Assembly (NCBI RefSeq): GCF_003086775.1
Contig: NZ_CP026001.1
Location: 1,700,407 to 1,764,406, forward strand
Length of the DNA: 64,000 bases
Source of the DNA: Stenotrophomonas sp. ZAC14D1_NAIMI4_1
GTDB lineage: Bacteria > Pseudomonadota > Gammaproteobacteria > Xanthomonadales > Xanthomonadaceae
Direction of reading: 5' to 3'
Below are positions 52,476 through 59,804 of the stretch, one piece after another (the stretch's first letter is position 1; the number at the start of each line of letters is the position of its first letter). Both the position numbers and the translations under genes were made by a program. The notes beneath the pieces are model-generated. The model was given only the letters and a program-made list of their open reading frames with translations, did no database searches and was not told the origin of the DNA.

Positions 52476-53141
52476 TCAGGCGACAGGGTCTAGCAACCCC
52501 TCGGCGTTGTTGCGAGGGGTGTTGACCGCCCGGCTGACACGGTACGCCTCCATGGCGGGCGTCTGGCTCGCCAGCAGCATCGCCATGGCGTCCTCCGCAC
52601 TGGCTGCTATCCAGTCATCGATCTGGCCGGCCTGCAGCCACACCGGCATGCGGTCGTGGATATCCGCAGAGACGCCGCTGCTGTCGCCTGTGATGATGGT
52701 GAAGGTGCCCAGGTTGCCATCGGGCAGTAGCGGGCTGGTGTCTTCCCAGAGGCCGGCCGCCAGCAGCGGGCCGGCGGCGTGGATGAACCACGGATCCTTT
52801 TTCCCGTCCTCTGGGCTCACCGACCATTCGTAGTACCCGGCCATGGGTATGACGCAACGGCGCTTCTTGAAAGCCGTGCGGAATGCCGGCTTGGTGGCCA
52901 CCGTCTCGATGCGGGCATTGATGGTCGAGCCCTGCAGGCCCTTGGCCTTGGCCCAGAAGGGCAGGAGGCCCCAAGCCAGCCGGGTGGCGTGGCGGCCTTC
53001 GCCGCGATCGAGGATTACCGATGCCCGCTGGGTAGGGGCCAGATTGAAGCTCGGCTGGATCTCGGCCAGGCCCGGGGCAAGGTCCGCCAGACCGGGCTGG
53101 CCAAAGTCGACAACGGGGAGCTGAACGAATCTTCCGCACAT
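52476..53141 (-). CDS. SOS response-associated peptidase family protein (SRAP/YedK-like)
   Basis: 221 residues. Begins MCGRF so that Cys2 becomes N-terminal; the catalytic set Asn75 (INARIET), Glu105 (YYEW) and His near 162 (DIHDRMPVWL) is complete. YedK/HMCES caps abasic sites in single-stranded DNA by a thiazolidine bond. A phage copy could guard replicating DNA. It faces the methylase gene with a 3-bp gap. Confidence 0.93.
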   Translation of the reverse strand: MCGRFVQLPVVDFGQPGLADLAPGLAEIQPSFNLAPTQRASVILDRGEGRHATRLAWGLLPFWAKAKGLQGSTINARIETVATKPAFRTAFKKRRCVIPMAGYYEWSVSPEDGKKDPWFIHAAGPLLAAGLWEDTSPLLPDGNLGTFTIITGDSSGVSADIHDRMPVWLQAGQIDDWIAASAEDAMAMLLASQTPAMEAYRVSRAVNTPRNNAEGLLDPVA

Positions 53142-53187
53142 GGCTGCAGACTACGCCTGAAGTGTAAGTCAGCGCATGACTCCTTCA

Positions 53188-53207
53188 GATTACCCCCTGG
53201 CGTAATC
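53188..53207. promoter_or_regulatory. Dyad between SRAP and BLUF genes
   Basis: GATTAC/GTAATC arms around an 8-base centre in the 150-bp divergent region. Possible operator for either gene. Confidence 0.35.
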
Positions 53208-53291
53208 ACCCCAAAGGAACATTCGCTCCCGTCCTAAGTGGTACGGTGCGTTGACTGAACCGGGGGGATCTTTGCTAAGGAGAAGCATCAA

Positions 53292-53741
53292 ATGCCCATC
53301 AGGGCGGTTGTCTACGTAAGTGAGGCGGGTCCCGCAATTGCGGGCGACAGGTTTGGCCTACATAGCGAGAAGCTGGACTCTCTAGTAGACGACGCGGCAC
53401 GTTTTAACCGAGGCGCAGGTGTCACAGGCGTTCTTTTGTTCGATGGAGACAGATTCTTCCAGTACATGGAAGGCCCGGAGGATGGCCTATCGGTTGCTTA
53501 TTCCCGAGTCCTGGGTGCAACCAGCCACAGCGGGATTGTGGAGCTGCAACGGGCCAGGGTGGGGCAGCGGCGTCTGCCATTCTGGCCGATGAAGTGGCTC
53601 CCTGTGGATTCTCAGGAACTGAGGCGCATAGCCCATGCGGATTGGACAAAGTTCAACCAGCGTGGGGAGGCCGAAGGTACTAAGCCGACGGCCATGGATC
53701 TTTTGGTCGCACTGGTTGAGCCCCACGCCAGGGTGGCCTAG
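53292..53741 (+). CDS. BLUF-domain blue-light photoreceptor
   Basis: 149 residues, nearly all one BLUF domain (residues 3-105). The flavin-site residues can be placed by analogy with AppA (Tyr21, Asn45, Gln63, Trp104, Met106): Tyr8, Asn39, Gln57, Trp98 and Met100, with the Asn-Gln, Gln-Trp and Gln-Met spacings (18, 41, 43) exactly kept. No output domain is fused, so signalling must be through a partner or through the short C-terminal helix. AAGGAG lies upstream of the ATG. A light sensor in a prophage is unusual; a link to lysis-lysogeny or host behaviour is inference only. Confidence 0.9.
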   Translation: MPIRAVVYVSEAGPAIAGDRFGLHSEKLDSLVDDAARFNRGAGVTGVLLFDGDRFFQYMEGPEDGLSVAYSRVLGATSHSGIVELQRARVGQRRLPFWPMKWLPVDSQELRRIAHADWTKFNQRGEAEGTKPTAMDLLVALVEPHARVA

Positions 53742-54013
53742 GTCTGCTCACTGGGCTCGCCTATTTGCTCCGTTAGGACTGTGAGTGCTTGCTGGAACGC
53801 GGCGGCGAAAAGTTCGCCGCCGTCCTGACGGTGCTTCGCCGCAATACTGGGTAGAAGGTGTTTCCACGCGTCGGAGAGCTGCGCGCGGGCCGGGTGAGTC
53901 GCTAGAGAAAAGCGTAAGCCGTACTCCAGCGCCTTCAGATAGGCACGCTGAGCTTCCAGTTCTGCCTCGCAGGCCTGCAGGCGGTCGGCAAGTTGATTCA
54001 AGGCGGGTGTCAT
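53738..54013 (-). CDS. Small coiled-coil phage protein
   Basis: 91 residues from ATG 54013. N-terminal coiled coil (LADRLQACEAELEAQRAYLK), helical C-terminus (LFAAAFQQALTVLTEQIGEP). Overlaps the BLUF stop on the other strand by 4 bp. Unknown. Confidence 0.65.
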   Translation of the reverse strand: MTPALNQLADRLQACEAELEAQRAYLKALEYGLRFSLATHPARAQLSDAWKHLLPSIAAKHRQDGGELFAAAFQQALTVLTEQIGEPSEQT

Positions 54014-54074
54014 GGCGGGCTCGACTAGAGCATGAATAGAAGTGATAGTCCGCGCAGGCAACTAGGCAGGCGCC

Positions 54075-54689
54075 ATGAGCATCCTGAACGTAATGCTTTC
54101 CCCAGATCAACTATTGGTTGCTGTAGATACCTTGGCTGAGGACTCGCGGACGGGTGCCAAGTCGGCCGGCGCGAAGTTGCTTCTTATCCCCCAGCACAAC
54201 CTGGTGCTGGCCAGCCGTGGCAGCGCGCTATTCTTCCTCAGAATCTACGAGCTGGCCCTGCAGGCAAGCTTCCGCGCGGACTTCACCATGGAGCAGCTCG
54301 GCAGGGAGCTTGGCTTAGTCGTTGACCAGCTGTGGCCGGCCTACGAGAAGGCCGCGCTGGAGGCCGGTATCGCACCATCAGCTATAGGGACCGAGCTCGT
54401 GCTGGGCGGGTGGTCGCCGCAGGCGAACCGTATGGTGGCCACGGCATATGCCAAAAGCGTCAGCGAGGCTCCTGCTCGAGTGCAGCCGCTTCTCGGCGGA
54501 CTCGCTTCCCCTGGTGAGCCATTGCGGGGAAGGCCGGATAGCTTCGCGCCTGAGGATGTGTTGGCAGCAGGACGATCTCAGGCGGCTTGGCTGAACAACG
54601 CTTGCGGGAAGCAGGTTGCCGGTGGCCGATTGCTTGCTGCCCAGGTGCGCATTTCGGGCACTGTGATTTCCGATCTAGGGGCCATATAG
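54075..54689 (+). CDS. Phage protein of unknown function, possibly Ntn-hydrolase fold
   Basis: 204 residues. The opening pattern ILNVMLSPDQLLVAVDTLAE, followed by KLLLIPQHNLVLASRGSALF and a helix pair, resembles proteasome/HslV-like Ntn folds, but there is no N-terminal Thr/Ser nucleophile in the usual place. The likeness is weak. Confidence 0.65.
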   Translation: MSILNVMLSPDQLLVAVDTLAEDSRTGAKSAGAKLLLIPQHNLVLASRGSALFFLRIYELALQASFRADFTMEQLGRELGLVVDQLWPAYEKAALEAGIAPSAIGTELVLGGWSPQANRMVATAYAKSVSEAPARVQPLLGGLASPGEPLRGRPDSFAPEDVLAAGRSQAAWLNNACGKQVAGGRLLAAQVRISGTVISDLGAI

Positions 54690-54893
54690 GTCGTGAGGAT
54701 CAATTCCTGCCCGGACCAGCATGCGGTCACGTCGCAACTGTTCGGCCCATTCTGCCCAGATATGCGCCCCTGGCACATGAGTGTTGGCGCCACATGCCGG
54801 GCAGGTAAGCTGAACGCCCGTGGGAAGTTCTTCAAGTCCCAAGCCGTGAGAAAGCTTTGACTCGTTTCTGCAGACTTGGCATCTGCAAATCAT
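54675..54893 (-). CDS. Small zinc-ribbon protein
   Basis: 72 residues from ATG 54893; an earlier ATG at 54974 would add 27 residues. Two CxxC knuckles (CQVC near 5-8, CPAC near 33-36) form a zinc ribbon; a helical C-terminal tail follows (WAEWAEQLRRDRMLVRAG). Overlaps the convergent gene by 15 bp. Function unknown. Confidence 0.62.
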   Translation of the reverse strand: MICRCQVCRNESKLSHGLGLEELPTGVQLTCPACGANTHVPGAHIWAEWAEQLRRDRMLVRAGIDPHDLYGP

Positions 54894-55065
54894 TGCCTTG
54901 ATGCCATCAAGGCTGCCATTGGCGCGCAGCAAAGCATAGATCCTAAGGATCCGGAACGAAGTACAGGTGGTCATGGGGTCCAGCCAATTTGGGGCTGGAC
55001 ACGGGCGAGAGGGATATCCCGCCGGAGAAGAGCCAAGAGACAGCAGTCTCGCACGTTGGGGTGAA

Positions 55066-55635
55066 ATGTTCATCAAGGGCCGACGCCCCGTTCGCAGGAT
55101 CTGCGACGGCCGCGCGTATGCTGCCGCCATGCTTCCTTCCCTCGGCTACCAAGGATTTCGTACCGCCCCCATCCCGTCCGGCTGGGTGCAGATGGGCGAG
55201 CGCTGGGCGCTGTGGTGGAACGGGCGCGAGGTGGCCAGCGTCACCCCGACGCGCGAGGGTGGCTATCGTCTCCATCTGAACGCCCTGAAGATGTGGCAGA
55301 CCAAGAACGCCCGGGTCGCCAGCATCCGACAGGGCAAGCGCTTCGCCGAGCGCTGGTGCGCCGCTAGGCTGTTTCCGGACCTGCCTCTGCGAGAGGCGGT
55401 CGTCCGCCTGACCGACAGCACGCCGATCCAGCCGGCACCGCCGTTGCCAGGCCTTCCGCCGACCCGCGAACAGCAGCTGCAGGCCCAGCGCTTGGATGAG
55501 GCGGCTGCAGCTGCATCCGCTCGGGTGTTCGCAGCACTGGAGCCGATCCGGCCGCCGGCAGTCACCAAGCCCAGGGCGAAAGATCCGATGAAGGCGAGGG
55601 TGAGGGTGGGTCTGAGGCGGCCAACTCAAGGGTAA
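55066..55635 (+). CDS. Phage protein of unknown function
   Basis: 189 residues from ATG 55066 (ATG 55129 is an alternative). Core with GWVQMGERWALWWNGREVAS and GYRLHLNALKMWQTK, then AERWCAARL, an Ala/Pro-rich segment and a basic tail. Not recognised. Confidence 0.65.
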   Translation: MFIKGRRPVRRICDGRAYAAAMLPSLGYQGFRTAPIPSGWVQMGERWALWWNGREVASVTPTREGGYRLHLNALKMWQTKNARVASIRQGKRFAERWCAARLFPDLPLREAVVRLTDSTPIQPAPPLPGLPPTREQQLQAQRLDEAAAAASARVFAALEPIRPPAVTKPRAKDPMKARVRVGLRRPTQG

Positions 55636-55731
55636 GGCCGGGAGCCTCAATGCCTTTGGCATGGGGCAATTTCGCCGCTAATGCGCTATAAGCTACGGCG
55701 CGATAACGCATGGAAGTGCCAAGGGGGCGCA

Positions 55732-56772
55732 ATGGAAATCAAGGGTGCGGTTGTTCACAAGCTTGGCAAGGATCAGCATTCGTCCGGCCCAGGGAGCGTG
55801 CAGGTACATCTGCGCGATAATCCATTGCCGCTCGATGGCACGCTTACGTCCGTCTGCTCACAGACTTTGAATCTCTTCCAGCGCAAAGGCAATAACACCG
55901 GAACATTTGGTGTCGATGTGGATATCCATAGGTTCCCTGTGCGCGTCGGAGAGTTTGTACGTTCACAGTTGACCTTCAGTGAATTTACCGCCCATGTGGT
56001 CAAGATCATCGGCGACAAAATGGAGCAGGCTCCTCTTTCAAATGGTGGGCACGCCTTCTTCGTTCACTACACTTCGGGTGGTGATGAGTTCCTGTTGATC
56101 GCGATGCTTAAACTGCGCGAGGGCGCTGGCATCGATGAGATTAGTTTGGATCTGATGCCGACGTTGGTTATCGATACCGATAAGCTGCATGAGGCCGCAA
56201 GGCTTAATGTCTCGAGGTGGCAATTCGGCGACGAGCCTTACCTCACTTTTATCAAGGGTCGTGGAGCCGATGAGGTCACCGCCTATTTCCGAGAGGCACT
56301 CTCTTGCGTCGTTTATACGAGTAGTAGGCATCACACCTCACAGATGATCGCTGCGGCTGGTGCATATGTTGCGGATTTGCCGCTGCTTGACCAGGAGTCT
56401 AAGAAGAAGGTGTGGACTGATGTAAGAGAGCGCCTTTTTGACTGTTTCTCATCAAACAAGGAAGAGGTGGTTCTGGCCGCAATTGCAGTGGCAGTAGATC
56501 CTCTGCAGCCTCATTTGTTTGAAGAGTACGTCACGACTGGGGCGGGGGCGAGCACGTATCAGGTCAGCCATCAGTTCAAGCCTGATAGGACGACCTATAG
56601 CAGTTTGCGTCGTATTCGTGGGAAAATGGGTACCGTAGCGGTAGCTTTCGAGGTCGAGGATGTGCGGCAGGGGCGCGTTGCATATGACGAAAATAGCGAT
56701 GCCCTTCTGATTTTCGGACCCTCTGCAGAGTTGAAGAAGGAAATCGAGGACAATGTCACACCTGGTTCCTGA
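55732..56772 (+). CDS. NdpA/YejK-type nucleoid-associated protein, cargo gene
   Basis: 346 residues from ATG 55732, with AGGGGGC just before it. The NdpA pattern is visible: VVHKLGKD at the start, LNLFQRKGNNTGTFG, GGHAFFVHYTSGGDEFLLI, and the later ADEVTAYFREALSCVVY. Family members bind DNA or associate with the nucleoid; their exact work is unsettled. The gene is AT-richer than the phage backbone and overlaps the membrane protein gene by 20 bp, so they form a unit at the attR end. A defence or exclusion role is inference. Confidence 0.85.
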   Translation: MEIKGAVVHKLGKDQHSSGPGSVQVHLRDNPLPLDGTLTSVCSQTLNLFQRKGNNTGTFGVDVDIHRFPVRVGEFVRSQLTFSEFTAHVVKIIGDKMEQAPLSNGGHAFFVHYTSGGDEFLLIAMLKLREGAGIDEISLDLMPTLVIDTDKLHEAARLNVSRWQFGDEPYLTFIKGRGADEVTAYFREALSCVVYTSSRHHTSQMIAAAGAYVADLPLLDQESKKKVWTDVRERLFDCFSSNKEEVVLAAIAVAVDPLQPHLFEEYVTTGAGASTYQVSHQFKPDRTTYSSLRRIRGKMGTVAVAFEVEDVRQGRVAYDENSDALLIFGPSAELKKEIEDNVTPGS

Positions 56773-57949
56773 TGATGCTCAGTCTGCGGCCATATGGCTT
56801 CTAGATCAGCTGGAAGAAGTACAGCCTTCGGATTTGGATGACGCTTTACTGCAGGGTCGTCTTTCCCGAGGTCACGACTTCTTAGGTGTCGTCGAGCGCT
56901 TGGCTCAGGTCGCACCGCGACTTGTATGGGCCGCTGAGGAGCGAGGGCGTCTTATTACGTTCACTCCTCAGAATGCAGGCGTGTATACGTCGCTGTCGGA
57001 GTTCTTGTCCGCCAGCGTGAGTCATCGGAGAACCGTTCCCGCCCGTTTCTTCATCCGTGATAGTCGGTATTTCGGGCCCGGGGTGCGCAACGAGGCTCCG
57101 GCCGACGTCGCAAGCTATTACGACATGATCTGCTTGGCCGAAATAGTAAGGAACGTAGCGGATTATCCTTCCGCAGCGGATAGGTTTGCCAATTTTGTTG
57201 TACGGCCGGATGCGAAGTTTCGTGTAGAGATGGATTTCTCAGCTACGGATTTGGTTCCCATTATGGGGATTGAAGAGTTTTCATCGGGCTTTCTTCTTTC
57301 TGATTTTCACGTAGATGAGAAGCGGGCGATCGTGCGGGATTGCTTGGCCGATTTGGCAAAGGGCATGACTACGGTCCCGCTCGTTGTAGTGGCCCGTGGA
57401 TTCGATGCGGTGATGAAGAACGCTCAGGCTTCCTACGCTTTGCTACTGTCAAAGTTCTCTGCGGCATCCGTTCAGAAAGAAGTGGATAAACAGAATTTGG
57501 AGGATACGCTGCGCCTCAATAAGACCTTCTCTGAAATTCAGAACCAGCTCCTAGCACTGCCCGCGGCGCTTCTCGTTGCCGGCGCCGCCTTCGAGACGGG
57601 CAAGGTCTATAAGAATGCGGCCATTTTTCTTGGTGTGGCTATATTTGTGGTCCTTATGTTTCTACTGATTAGGAATCAGAAAAATTCTGTGTCTGCAATC
57701 AGTGCGGAAATTGCACTTCGGAGAGCCAATCTTGAGGGTCAGCCAGACGCCGTTGCGGCAATGTACATCCCCGCTTTTTCCGCCTTGGAGAGGCGAGTCA
57801 ACACCCAGCAAAGAACGCTGAATGTGGTGCTCGCCCTATCGGCACTGGTCTTCTTCTTTGCTGCTTATGCATCCCTGGATAGCGCCTTGGAGGGCGGCCT
57901 CAGCGACGCTGGTCTGGCACTAGTGAAGCTCGCATTCTGTTGGCACTGA
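56753..57949 (+). CDS. Membrane protein paired with NdpA, cargo gene
   Basis: 398 residues. A soluble N-terminal part of about 260 residues, then membrane segments LALPAALLVAGAAFETG, AAIFLGVAIFVVLMFLLI (about 265-303) and, after a helical stretch, LNVVLALSALVFFFAAYASL (about 362-381). No family recognised. AT-rich, last gene before attR. A cytosolic sensor domain joined to a membrane domain is the design of many abortive-infection effectors, but that is inference. Confidence 0.72.
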   Translation: MSHLVPDDAQSAAIWLLDQLEEVQPSDLDDALLQGRLSRGHDFLGVVERLAQVAPRLVWAAEERGRLITFTPQNAGVYTSLSEFLSASVSHRRTVPARFFIRDSRYFGPGVRNEAPADVASYYDMICLAEIVRNVADYPSAADRFANFVVRPDAKFRVEMDFSATDLVPIMGIEEFSSGFLLSDFHVDEKRAIVRDCLADLAKGMTTVPLVVVARGFDAVMKNAQASYALLLSKFSAASVQKEVDKQNLEDTLRLNKTFSEIQNQLLALPAALLVAGAAFETGKVYKNAAIFLGVAIFVVLMFLLIRNQKNSVSAISAEIALRRANLEGQPDAVAAMYIPAFSALERRVNTQQRTLNVVLALSALVFFFAAYASLDSALEGGLSDAGLALVKLAFCWH

Positions 57950-58057
57950 GGTTCGGTGTGAACGGGAAAAGGTTAGGGAAAAGAAAAAATCAAGTGCCAA
58001 GAAGTGGCGTGGCGGGTGTCGTGCAATTTTAAGCTGTTGATTTATATGGATTCTAGG
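57950..58057. other. Phage right-end non-coding segment
   Basis: 108 bp without a gene between the last cargo gene and attR; AT-rich with A-runs (GGGAAAAGAAAAAATC). No terminator hairpin is apparent. Confidence 0.5.
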
Positions 58058-58107
58058 CGGATTGCAAATCCGTTTACAGCGGTTCGATTCCGCTTGAGGC
58101 CTCCAAT
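58058..58107 (+). repeat. attR core
   Basis: 50 bases identical to attL. Here only the 3' part of tRNA-Cys is present; the 5' half is missing, so no tRNA is made. Confidence 0.95.
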
Positions 58108-58110
58108 TGA

Positions 58111-58138
58111 AAAGCCCTGACTCCGGTCAGGGCTTTTT
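58111..58138 (+). terminator. Original host terminator of tRNA-Cys
   Basis: AAAGCCCTGA, CTCCGG centre, TCAGGGCTTTTT. It sits right after the att core, as it did behind tRNA-Cys before integration. Confidence 0.88.
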
Positions 58139-58226
58139 CTTTGCGCGGCCCCCTGCCAAACCGCACTGCTGGCCCGCAGCCGCCCCTGCTAACGTCCGCC
58201 TTCACACTCAGCAAGAGGGGCATGCA

Positions 58227-58793
58227 GTGCGCGCAATGGCAATCCGGCAGGCGATCTACATTCCCCTCGGCGCGATGTTCGCCGCAATCGCGTTCGGCTT
58301 CACCGTGCCCGGTTACAGCTCGCTGTCGCAGCACCTCAGCGAAATGGGGTTGATGCCAGGCCTGCCGGCAAACACGTTGACGGCCTGTATCGCGGTCAAT
58401 GGCGCGGCCATCATCGTCTTCAGTCTTGCGCTGCTGGGCTGGGGCCGCCGCTTCGCACTCACCGCGCTCACGTCCCTCCTGTTCGGCGTGGCCATGCTCA
58501 GCAACGGGGTGTTCACTACGGGCAGCCCGCTGCATGGCATGTATTCCATCGGCATTTTTTCCATCCTGACGCCGCTGTTGTTCCTGGTCGAACTCGGGGC
58601 TGATGCCTCCCGGCGCATCGCCTGGGTTGCGCGCGCGACCTCGCTGCTGGGGATGCTCTATCTGTGGTTGATGCTGTCCGGCTTCGATCCGCAGCCCTGG
58701 CATGGGCTGACCCAGCGCATCGCGTTGCTGCCTGCATTTGGCTGGTACACCTTTGCAGCGCTGGAACTGAGACGGGTGTTCGGGAACACCTGA
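58227..58793 (+). CDS. DUF998-like integral membrane protein
   Basis: 188 residues from GTG 58227, chosen for the AGAGGGG ribosome site 6 bp upstream (ATG 58236 is an alternative). About six hydrophobic segments (YIPLGAMFAAIAFGFTVPGY, ACIAVNGAAIIVFSLALLGW, LTALTSLLFGVAMLSNGVF, FSILTPLLFLVELG, SLLGMLYLWLMLSG, ALLPAFGWYTFAALELRR). Resembles DUF998 membrane proteins. Function unknown. Confidence 0.75.
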   Translation: MRAMAIRQAIYIPLGAMFAAIAFGFTVPGYSSLSQHLSEMGLMPGLPANTLTACIAVNGAAIIVFSLALLGWGRRFALTALTSLLFGVAMLSNGVFTTGSPLHGMYSIGIFSILTPLLFLVELGADASRRIAWVARATSLLGMLYLWLMLSGFDPQPWHGLTQRIALLPAFGWYTFAALELRRVFGNT

Positions 58794-58818
58794 TGCCGTG
58801 TCTGGTTACACTCGGGGC

Positions 58819-59760
58819 ATGAACCAGATCGACAACTTCCGCGGCGCACTGCTCGGACTGGCCTGCGGCGATGCCGTCGGCACCACGGTGGAGTTCAAGC
58901 CGCGAGGCAGTTTCAGCCCGCTCACCGACATGGTTGGCGGTGGCCCGTTCAACCTGGCGCTGGGGCAGTGGACCGACGATACGTCGATGGCGATGTGCCT
59001 GGCCGAAAGCCTGGTGCGTCGTGACGAATTCGATGCACACGACCAGATGACCCGCTATGCCAACTGGTACCGCAACGGCTACTGGAGCGCGACCGGCGAG
59101 TGCTTTGATATCGGCATGGCCACGCGCGCGGCCATCGACCAGTTCCTGCTCAGTGGCGAGCCGCTGTCGGGCAATGAAGACCCGCGCAGTGCCGGCAACG
59201 GTTCGATCATGCGCCTGGCACCGGTGGTGCTGCGCTATGCAGGAATGCCGGAACTGCCGGCGATGGCCGAGCTGGGTTCGCGCACGACCCATGCCGCGCG
59301 CGAATGCCTGGATGCCTGCCGCTTGCTGGCTGCTGCGATCGAGCGCGCGCTGGACGGGCAATCGAAGCAGGCGGTACTGGACCTGCGTGACATCCCGGTG
59401 CAGGGCGAGCGCCTGCAGCAGATCGCCGCGGGACACTACCAGCACGCAAGCCGTGAGCAGATCCGCGGCAGTGGCTATGTCGTGGACAGCCTGGAGGCGG
59501 CGCTCTGGTGCTTCCACCAGCACGACAGTTTCGCCGCTGCGGTGCTGGAAGCGGCCAACCTCGGTGACGATGCCGATACCACCGCCGCGGTGCTCGGCCA
59601 GTTGGCCGGCGCCTTCCATGGCGCTGCGGGCATCCCCGCGCACTGGCTGCAGGTGCTGGCCATGCGCGCGGAAATCCAGGTGCTGGCGGACGCGTTGTAT
59701 GAACGGAACCGCGTTGCACGGGCCGGCCAGGGCTTTGCCGCTGCCGGGAATCCGTCGTAG
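58819..59760 (+). CDS. ADP-ribosylglycohydrolase family protein
   Basis: 313 residues from ATG 58819. Family motifs are complete: GLACGDAVGTTVEF, QWTDDTSMAMCLAESL (metal-binding Thr-Asp-Asp), and NLGDDADTTAAVLGQLAGAF near the C-terminus. Removes ADP-ribose from arginine or other acceptors in the cytoplasm. The true substrate is not known. Confidence 0.93.
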   Translation: MNQIDNFRGALLGLACGDAVGTTVEFKPRGSFSPLTDMVGGGPFNLALGQWTDDTSMAMCLAESLVRRDEFDAHDQMTRYANWYRNGYWSATGECFDIGMATRAAIDQFLLSGEPLSGNEDPRSAGNGSIMRLAPVVLRYAGMPELPAMAELGSRTTHAARECLDACRLLAAAIERALDGQSKQAVLDLRDIPVQGERLQQIAAGHYQHASREQIRGSGYVVDSLEAALWCFHQHDSFAAAVLEAANLGDDADTTAAVLGQLAGAFHGAAGIPAHWLQVLAMRAEIQVLADALYERNRVARAGQGFAAAGNPS

Positions 59761-59804
59761 CGTAATCGCCAGCGGGCCGGCATGGCCACGGACAGGAGGT
59801 CTGG

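Larger units (their letters stand above)
14754..58107. mobile_element. Siphovirus-type prophage of about 43.4 kb in tRNA-Cys
   Basis: Bounded by a 50-bp direct repeat (14754-14803 and 58058-58107) matching the 3' end of tRNA-Cys. It carries integrase, repressor/Cro switch, primase and helicase, lambda-type terminase, portal, capsid, lysis, tape measure and tail genes with no obvious frameshift. The order terminase-portal-protease/capsid-lysis-tail is unusual in that lysis sits between head and tail genes. Terminal genes at both ends are AT-richer than the phage backbone and look like separate acquisitions. Confidence 0.96.

Noticed and set aside
58058-58107. Second tRNA-Cys at attR
   Set aside because: Only the 3' part is present; the 5' acceptor and D-arm are missing.
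14754-58107. Defective prophage
   Set aside because: No broken gene was found among integrase, switch, replication, terminase, head, lysis or tail modules; frames are long and coupled. A tail-assembly chaperone pair is not seen, but this alone does not show defectiveness.
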